This document shows, piece after piece, positions 30,269 to 36,007 of a DNA stretch of 36,007 bases (position 1 is the first letter of the stretch; every line of letters starts with the position of its first letter). Source of the DNA: Candidatus Kutchimonas denitrificans (GTDB lineage: Bacteria > Gemmatimonadota > Gemmatimonadetes > Palauibacterales > KS3-K002); the NCBI GenBank assembly GCA_011774835.1, contig JAACAK010000091.1:37921-73927 (forward strand), in the 5' to 3' direction. The notes below the pieces were generated by a model, which worked only from the letters and a program-made list of their open reading frames with translations, was not told the origin of the DNA and did not search any database. The translations under genes were made by a program, and so were the position numbers.

Positions 30269-32148
30269 AGGCCGACCCGAATGGGGGCCGCGCGGGTCTC
30301 TTGCAGGGCGTGGCGGGGATCCTGCGGCAGCGCTGGCAGAGACAGGTGCGCAAGTGGCGCGCGTTCTTCCGGGTGACGAGGCGCCTGGCTCCGTATGCTC
30401 GCAAGCGTGCGCGACGACTGACACTGGCCCTCGCCTGCGCCTGCGGGTACATGCTCTTGCGGCTCATCGAGCCGTGGACCCTGAAACTGATCTTCGACAA
30501 CGTCCTTCTGGGCGATCCGTTGCCGTCGGTTCTGGCGGCGGTGGAAAGGTACACGGGGGGCAGCCGTATCGCTCTTCTGAACATCCTCGTCGCAGCCATC
30601 GTACTCCTGGCTGTGGTTCGGGGCGTTCTCTACTACTACCAGAAACTCCACGGCGCACTCGTGGGGCAGGGGATGGTCGCCGACCTCAGGCTGGACCTGT
30701 ACAGCCATCTGCAGCGCCTCTCCTTCAGCTTTCACGACCGCCGCCGTACGGGCGATCTCCTCCTGCGCCTGACCAGCGACATCCGCGTGATCCGTGACAT
30801 TTTCCTTTCCATGCCGCTCTCCTCCGTCGGCGAGCTCCTGATGATCGTCGGGATGGCCAGCGTCATGTTTCTCATGGACTGGCGCCTGACCCTCATCTCG
30901 CTGACGACGATTCCGGGGCTCGTTCTGCTGGTGCGCAGGTATCGTCGCCCGATGAAGCGGGCGATGCGCAAGCAACGCCAGCGCGAGGGCCAGCTCGCGA
31001 CGCTGGCGTCGGAGGCACTGGGCGCCATCAAGGTCGTCCAGGGCTACCGGCGCGAACGATACGAGGTTGGCCGGTTCGGCTCGCAGAACAAGCGCACGCT
31101 ACGTTCGGGCCTGAAGGCGGCGCGATTGGAGGCGCGGCTCCGCTGGGCGACCGAGATGTCGCTGGCGATCGTCACCGCAATCGTCCTCGCGGTCGCCATC
31201 CGGCGGGTCCTCGCCGGGTCGCTGTCGCCAGGAGATCTACTCGTCTTCTTCTCCTATCTGCGAACGTTCAACCGCCCGTTGCGACGCATATCGAAGCTGG
31301 CCGAGCGCGCGGCCCGCGGCACCGCGGCCGGCGAGCGGGTACTCGAGATGCTGGAGATGGAGCCGACCGTTCGCGACCGACGGAGGGCGATCGACGCCGG
31401 ACGTCTGCGCGGGGAGATCTGTTACAAGGATGTCTCCTTCGCTTACCGGAAGAGTGACCCACGGGTCCTCAGCGACGTTCAGCTCGAGATCAGGCCGGGG
31501 GAGCGCGTGGCGATCGTCGGGCCTACGGGCTCGGGCAAGACGAGCCTGGTGAGTCTACTGCCTCGCTTCTACGAGGTCAGTTCGGGCACCGTCACCATCG
31601 ATGGCCGCGACGTGCGCGACCTCACGCTCGCTTCGCTGCGGAGGAACATCAGTCTGGTGTTCCAGGAGCCCGTGCTCTTCGCCGCGAGTGTCGCCGAGAA
31701 CATCGGCTACGGCAAGCCCGATGCGACGCGGGAGGAGGTGATCCGCGCCGCGGAGCTCGTCGGAATCCACCCCATCGTCGCCGGCCTGTACGAGGGTTAC
31801 GACACCGTGATCGGTGAGCGCGGCGGGACTCTGAGTGGCGGGCAGCGGCAATGCGTGGCCATCGCCCGCGCCATGATCAAGGACGCGCCCATCGTCATCC
31901 TGGATGAGCCCACGACGGGGCTCGACGGCCAGTCCTCCGCCCTCGTGCTCGAGGCGCTGCGACGACTCATGCAGGGTCGGACCGTGTTGATGATCACCCA
32001 CCAGCTCCACACGGTGCCCGAGGCGGATCGCGTTGTCGTTATCGAGAACGGCCGCATCGTCGAAGAGGGGACGCCTGCGGAGTTGCTGTCGCACGGTGGC
32101 CTCTTTGCCAGGCTACACAGGCTCCAGACGGGGATGCTCTCGGCATGA
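30265..32148 (+). CDS. MsbA-like ABC exporter (fused membrane and ATPase domains)
   Basis: A 627-residue half-transporter that works as a homodimer in the inner membrane. The membrane domain (about 45-345) has the usual six helices and intracellular helix LQRLSFSFHDRRRTGDLLLRLTSD. The ATPase has Walker A GPTGSGKTS (419-427), Q-loop LVFQEPVLF, signature LSGGQRQ (523-529), Walker B IVILDEPT (543-550) and the H-loop in MITHQLHT. It lacks an N-terminal peptidase C39 domain, so it is not a bacteriocin-type processing exporter. By context it flips or exports the glycan product. The sequence is equally compatible with lipid export. ATGA overlaps occur at both ends. Confidence 0.92.
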   Translation: MKADPNGGRAGLLQGVAGILRQRWQRQVRKWRAFFRVTRRLAPYARKRARRLTLALACACGYMLLRLIEPWTLKLIFDNVLLGDPLPSVLAAVERYTGGSRIALLNILVAAIVLLAVVRGVLYYYQKLHGALVGQGMVADLRLDLYSHLQRLSFSFHDRRRTGDLLLRLTSDIRVIRDIFLSMPLSSVGELLMIVGMASVMFLMDWRLTLISLTTIPGLVLLVRRYRRPMKRAMRKQRQREGQLATLASEALGAIKVVQGYRRERYEVGRFGSQNKRTLRSGLKAARLEARLRWATEMSLAIVTAIVLAVAIRRVLAGSLSPGDLLVFFSYLRTFNRPLRRISKLAERAARGTAAGERVLEMLEMEPTVRDRRRAIDAGRLRGEICYKDVSFAYRKSDPRVLSDVQLEIRPGERVAIVGPTGSGKTSLVSLLPRFYEVSSGTVTIDGRDVRDLTLASLRRNISLVFQEPVLFAASVAENIGYGKPDATREEVIRAAELVGIHPIVAGLYEGYDTVIGERGGTLSGGQRQCVAIARAMIKDAPIVILDEPTTGLDGQSSALVLEALRRLMQGRTVLMITHQLHTVPEADRVVVIENGRIVEEGTPAELLSHGGLFARLHRLQTGMLSA

Positions 32149-34490
32149 CGTTCTCCGATCCGGCCCTGCCCGGTCTCGCCATGGCGCTGGACCCGGACGC
32201 GTTGCTCTCCCGGTTGGGTGCCGAGGTGCGCCGGACCGGCCGGGAATTGGATCTGGAAGAGGCGCGAATCCTCGATGTCCAGTACCGGCCCGGAACGACC
32301 TCGCGCATCCTCTACCGTTTGAGAATGCGCGATCACCGGGCGGGACGGTCCGCCCGACAGCTCGTTTCGGTTCATCTCGCGCGGGCCGGCACGCCAGAGC
32401 CGCAGCCGCGAGCGGAGATTCTGTCCCGCTACGGTGGGCGCCCCGAGGAGGCCTTTCCGTGGCCGGTTCTCCACCTGCCCGATGGGCCGATGACGCTGTG
32501 CGCCTTCCCGGTGGACGCCGCGCTTCCCTGGCTCTTCGACGCGGTCGATCCTGACGCCGTCAAGCGCGCACTCGGTCGGATGTGGGGTGACCGGCGGGTT
32601 CGGGTGCGGCGCGTCAAACCGAAACCGCTCGCGTATACGCCGGAAGCCCGTGCGACACTGACCTACGAGGTACTGAGCGAGTCGAAAGGGACAGGCGTGC
32701 CGGAGCTCAGGCGCCTGATCGGAAAGATGCACGGCCGCAAGCCGGCCGCACGACGCCACGCGGGCGCCTGGGCGCTGTGGCGCGTGGCGCGCGACCGGCT
32801 GAATCTCGCCCCGCCCGTGGGGCAAGCTCCCGGTCTCAACCTGACCTTCGAAGAGCGGCTCGAGGGGGTTCGTCTCACCGAGCTCTCCCATCTGGGTACC
32901 TTCGAGAGCATGGTGCGACGGGCGGCCCGCGCCATCGGGTTCGTTCACGGACTCGACCTGCCGCTGGCCCCCAAGCGCGCACCCCAGAAGGAGGCGCAGG
33001 TCGTTCGGCGCTGGGTGCCGGTGCTCTGCGCCCTGTGCCCGGAGCAGGCGCCGCGGATCGAGCGGCTGGGCGGGCGGCTGGCGGCCGAGATCGAAGCTCG
33101 AGCCCGGGTGTGCGGCATTGTGCATGGTGACTTTCACCCGGCCAACGTGCTCGTTGGCGACCGGCGGGTCATGATCGTGGACCTCGACGATCTCGCTCTC
33201 GGCGATCCGCTCCTCGATGTGGGGCGCTTCCTCGCCTCGCTACGCGTGTCCGCTCTGCGCCTCGCCGGGGTCCCCTCCGCGCTGGACGCGCCGGCGGAAG
33301 CTTTCCTCGCCGAGTACCTGTCCCGGACGCCCGACGACGAACGCCGGGCGCGTCTGTTCGAGGCGGTCTCACTGCTGGTCGCCGCCGCCGGGCCGTTCCG
33401 GCTCCAACGCGCCGGATGGAGGGAGGCCGCCGCGATGCTGGTGGACCTGGCGGAGGAGGCGCTCGCACGAGCCTCTGCTCCATCGGCCGTGGTGAGCGGG
33501 GGAGCACCGGACCGCGGAGACCTGCGCGTTGCGGATCCCACCGACTGGGCGAGCGATGGTCATTATGTTAGTACGTTGCTCGACCCGCATATCCGTGACA
33601 TGTATGGTGCGGAGATCGGTCGCTGCCGCGTCGTACGGCGATCCGCATCGGGCGAAAAGGCGGGAGAGACCGAACGACTTCGATACGAGCTGCGGGGCTG
33701 GCGGGAGGATGAGCCCTGGACCCTGTCGCTCCAGGGGATCCTGCAGCCAGGGGGTGGTCGCGGCGCCGTCTCGCGTGTCCAGGCGTTGCGGAGAAGCCTC
33801 GAGTCCACACCCGATGCTCCGATACTCCCGCGTCCGGTGGCGTACCTCAAGCTACTGTCCCTGTCAGTCTGGGAGATTCCCTCCGGGCAGCGTCTCTCCA
33901 CCTTGCTCGACGACCACGACGCGCTGGGCGCGGTGCCCCGCGTGGCACGGGCGCTGGCCGCGCTGCACGGTGCGTCGGTGCCGCTCGACCGCTCGCGCTC
34001 GCGGGACCAGGAGATGCGTTCGCTCCGGGCCCGAGTCGATGGGCTCGAGGGGTCGCATCCGCAGCTGCTGGGGCGGGCCGAGCAGCTCTTCCTCGAAGTC
34101 GAGCGGCGAACTGAGCAAGTCCGCCAGCCGCTGGTCCCGGCGCTCCGCACGCTGAATCCTCACCACGTCCTGGTCAACGGCGAAGGTGTGGGATTCGACA
34201 AGGTGGAGAAGCTGACTCTGACACTCCCGCAGATCGATGTCGCCGATTTCCTGGCGCATCTGTCCCTCGCCGGAATCGACGGCGACGTGGAACGGCACAC
34301 AAACGCCGTGGCGGACTGCTTCCGAGCCCATTACCTGGCGCGCGGAGGCCCGGAGGACGATGGCATCGCCCCCTTCGAAGCCGCCGCGCTTCTCGGCCTC
34401 GCCTGCCAGCAGGCCAGGCAGGACGACGAGAGAAGGGCCAAGGCCGAGCGGCTCGTCCAGCTTGCGGAGGCACGTCTCACAACCGGGTGA
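32145..34490 (+). CDS. Tandem APH-fold protein: kinase plus degenerate kinase
   Basis: A 781-residue protein built from two aminoglycoside-phosphotransferase-like units. In the first (about 1-435) the catalytic loop is VHGDFHPANVLV (HGD at 327-329, Asn334) and the metal site VDLDDLALGDPLLDVGRFL (Asp346, Asp348), so it should be active. In the second (about 460-781) the loop reads LNPHHVLVNGEGVGFDKVEKL (from 670): the HGD triad and Asn are lost, while an Asp in GFDKVE and the DVADFLAHL tail remain. It is thus probably an active kinase fused to a pseudokinase. The substrate is unknown; a sugar or the glycan product is plausible by context. The start is coupled to the exporter stop by ATGA. Confidence 0.85.
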   Translation: MTFSDPALPGLAMALDPDALLSRLGAEVRRTGRELDLEEARILDVQYRPGTTSRILYRLRMRDHRAGRSARQLVSVHLARAGTPEPQPRAEILSRYGGRPEEAFPWPVLHLPDGPMTLCAFPVDAALPWLFDAVDPDAVKRALGRMWGDRRVRVRRVKPKPLAYTPEARATLTYEVLSESKGTGVPELRRLIGKMHGRKPAARRHAGAWALWRVARDRLNLAPPVGQAPGLNLTFEERLEGVRLTELSHLGTFESMVRRAARAIGFVHGLDLPLAPKRAPQKEAQVVRRWVPVLCALCPEQAPRIERLGGRLAAEIEARARVCGIVHGDFHPANVLVGDRRVMIVDLDDLALGDPLLDVGRFLASLRVSALRLAGVPSALDAPAEAFLAEYLSRTPDDERRARLFEAVSLLVAAAGPFRLQRAGWREAAAMLVDLAEEALARASAPSAVVSGGAPDRGDLRVADPTDWASDGHYVSTLLDPHIRDMYGAEIGRCRVVRRSASGEKAGETERLRYELRGWREDEPWTLSLQGILQPGGGRGAVSRVQALRRSLESTPDAPILPRPVAYLKLLSLSVWEIPSGQRLSTLLDDHDALGAVPRVARALAALHGASVPLDRSRSRDQEMRSLRARVDGLEGSHPQLLGRAEQLFLEVERRTEQVRQPLVPALRTLNPHHVLVNGEGVGFDKVEKLTLTLPQIDVADFLAHLSLAGIDGDVERHTNAVADCFRAHYLARGGPEDDGIAPFEAAALLGLACQQARQDDERRAKAERLVQLAEARLTTG

Positions 34491-34496
34491 GCTTCT

Positions 34497-35333
34497 ATGG
34501 GGAAGAGAACATACGATCCACGGACCTACTGGGACGCGCGGCTGGCAAAGCGCTGGGACCTCTCCGGTGTCGGTCACGCCTGCTACTCCGTCGGCTACAA
34601 CCGGTGGCTCTACCGGGCGCAGGGGTGGGCTCTGGCCCGAGCGCTCCGCCGGGTGAGAGCACCGGTCTCCAGGATGAGCGTGCTGGATGTCGGGAGCGGG
34701 ACCGGGCACTGGTTGAAGTGGTACAGCCGGCGCGATGCGGGCCCTCTCACCGCGCTCGAGCTGAGCCCGGCTGCCGCCGGTCGGATCCGTGAACGGTTCC
34801 CCGAGGTGACGGTCGTGGAGGGCGATATCGCCGAGCTCACGCTTCCGGCTAACCGGTTCGAGCTCGTCAACATGCTCGGCGTCATCTACCACATAGTGGA
34901 GCCGCCGGCGTTCGAGCGCGCCCTGGAGAGCGCCGCTCGTGCGATAGCGCCCGGCGGATGGCTCGTGTTGTCCGACAGACTCGGGTCGGAGGAGGTACGC
35001 CCGGCACGTCACGTCCGCTTTCGTCCCCTCGCGTGCTACGAGGACCGACTCCCCTCACTGGGGCTTCGGATCCAGCTGGTCCAGCCGATCTACACGCTCT
35101 TGAACGGAGGCCTCGCCGACGCGGCATGCTCGGCTCCGGCCGTCGCTCGGAATCTGGTCCATGGCGCGGAGGAAGCGATGGCGGCCCTGTTGTTCGCCCT
35201 CGACCGAACCCCGGGCCTCGGGCACTGGGCGAACATGCGGTTGCTGGTCGCCAAGAAGGTCGGAAACTCCGCGGAACACAGCCAAGCCGTCGAGGGGCCA
35301 GGTGTCCGCACCGCCCGATGTGCATCCGTATGA
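34497..35333 (+). CDS. Class I SAM-dependent methyltransferase
   Basis: A 278-residue Rossmann methyltransferase. Motif I VLDVGSGTGHWLKWY starts at residue 62. LTALELSPAAAGRIRERFP carries the ribose-binding acid, and VVEGDIAEL...FELVNMLGVIYHIVE and APGGWLVLSDRLG follow in the expected order. The last 90 residues are helical and poorly conserved, which may provide substrate specificity. The acceptor (sugar hydroxyl, carboxyl, peptide or lipid) cannot be told. It starts six bases after the kinase fusion stop and overlaps the next gene by ATGA, so it acts in the same pathway. Confidence 0.88.
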   Translation: MGKRTYDPRTYWDARLAKRWDLSGVGHACYSVGYNRWLYRAQGWALARALRRVRAPVSRMSVLDVGSGTGHWLKWYSRRDAGPLTALELSPAAAGRIRERFPEVTVVEGDIAELTLPANRFELVNMLGVIYHIVEPPAFERALESAARAIAPGGWLVLSDRLGSEEVRPARHVRFRPLACYEDRLPSLGLRIQLVQPIYTLLNGGLADAACSAPAVARNLVHGAEEAMAALLFALDRTPGLGHWANMRLLVAKKVGNSAEHSQAVEGPGVRTARCASV

Positions 35334-36007
35334 CCAACCTCTTCTTGTTATGGCGCCGCATGCCCGGTCGAGATCCGGACCCTGAGGTCGTTGCAGCGAA
35401 TCTCCAGCGTATCTTCGCTCCGCTGTTCGCGAAGCAGCTAGAGCTGCGGTGCCGGCAGAGCGCCGGTGCCTCGCTGGTCTATTTCGAGCTTCGACCGCGC
35501 GGCTGGAACACGCCCCTCTCGCAGGAGGACCAGGAGACCTGGGCGCTGGCACTCGATTATCCGGTCAGCGCCAGACGGGTGCTGGGGCCGGGCGGTGGCG
35601 CAATCCCGGCGGACGATGTTCTGCCCCGGCTTTGCCGCAAGCTTCAGGAAGACCCGGAGCCGCTCCTCAGAGAGATGTCGCCACCCTTCTCGCTCGTGTG
35701 GTCGTCGAAGGCCACCGGCGTGACATGGGTGCAGAACGACGGGCTCGGGCAGGCGCAGCTATTCGAGTACCAGCGTGGCGGCCTGTGGGCCGTGACCAAC
35801 CGGATCTTCGCCTTCAAGGCGCTGGGTCTACCGCTGGAGCCGGTGCCCGAGGAGTGGGCTGTGCGAATGACGCTGGGTTGGTTCCCTCTGAGGCTGACAG
35901 GATACAGGGGGGTACGGTTTTTCGAACCGGGAACGCAGGTGCGTGTAGGGAGGCATCGGCTTGCCCGGACGACCCACGACATCCTCAGCGATTGGGTCAC
36001 GCGTCGA
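35330..36007 (+). CDS. Asparagine-synthase-like protein, partial (N-terminal 226 residues)
   Basis: The frame is open from the ATG at 35330, which overlaps the methyltransferase stop, to the window end, giving 226 residues with no stop. The segment from about 115 resembles the class-II glutamine-amidotransferase-like half of asparagine synthases: FSLVWSSKATGVTWVQNDGLGQ, then LFEYQRGGLWAVTNRIFAFKALGLP, then VRFFEPGTQVRVG, matching the DxxGxxPLYY, ASEIKALL and PPG landmarks. The N-terminus is MTNLFLLWRR, without the catalytic Cys2, so it should not hydrolyse glutamine. Beta-lactam synthetases and lasso-peptide cyclases share this loss. The synthetase half lies beyond the window. The call is tentative. 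Confidence 0.6.
   Translation, partial: MTNLFLLWRRMPGRDPDPEVVAANLQRIFAPLFAKQLELRCRQSAGASLVYFELRPRGWNTPLSQEDQETWALALDYPVSARRVLGPGGGAIPADDVLPRLCRKLQEDPEPLLREMSPPFSLVWSSKATGVTWVQNDGLGQAQLFEYQRGGLWAVTNRIFAFKALGLPLEPVPEEWAVRMTLGWFPLRLTGYRGVRFFEPGTQVRVGRHRLARTTHDILSDWVTRR

Noticed and set aside
30265-36007. Complete lasso-peptide cluster
   Set aside because: No precursor peptide, RRE/PqqD-like protein or transglutaminase-like protease is seen, and the exporter has no peptidase domain. Only the cyclase-like N-terminus is suggestive.

Overview
The window is high-GC, densely packed DNA from a diderm (LPS-bearing) bacterium. The evidence is LpxH, a family 9 heptosyltransferase, RfaE2, an LptE-like and a LolB-like lipoprotein, and several outer-membrane beta-barrels. 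The pairs of a PadR regulator with a duplicated MacB/FtsX-type permease (the ADOP arrangement), together with secreted proteins of no clear family, fit Gemmatimonadota or Acidobacteriota best. I favour Gemmatimonadota, but this is inference from gene style and not a phylogenetic result. I saw no rRNA, tRNA, CRISPR array, insertion sequence or phage gene.

Layout. Positions 1-6640 hold two PadR-ADOP permease modules, each with its own operator-like repeats in front. Positions 6742-9891 hold a secreted protein, then a tight three-gene unit: a pentapeptide-repeat protein with a TIR/deoxyribosyltransferase-like C-terminal domain, a small two-helix membrane protein and a diacylglycerol-kinase-like lipid kinase. 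A short repeat-rich intergenic element (about 9920-10025) separates this unit from a convergent heptosyltransferase. Positions 10040-17035 are largely envelope biogenesis: heptosyltransferase, a DUF5683-like membrane protein, lpxH, a YbgC-type thioesterase, a 965-residue metalloprotease/propeller/barrel fusion, and LolB-like and LptE-like lipoproteins. Positions 17059-21368 are an end-to-end overlapping housekeeping chain: CPA2 antiporter, hemC, rfaE2, rph, rdgB. Positions 21428-23811 hold a charged helical protein, a phosphotransferase on the minus strand and a lipoprotein.

The last 12 kb (24175 to the window end) is one long plus-strand operon with translationally coupled genes: an outer-membrane barrel, two paralogous COG4671-type glycosyltransferases, two GT4 glycosyltransferases, an MsbA-like exporter, a 781-residue kinase/pseudokinase fusion, a methyltransferase, and the start of an asparagine-synthase-like protein without the N-terminal glutaminase cysteine. 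It looks like a pathway that builds, modifies and exports a glycan or glycoconjugate. It does not match a standard Wzx/Wzy or ABC-2 capsule locus as far as the window shows. This operon and the pentapeptide/TIR-like/lipid-kinase unit are the most likely places for undescribed biology.

Limits: all family calls are from reading motifs by eye. No search, alignment or structure prediction was run. The final gene runs off the end of the window.
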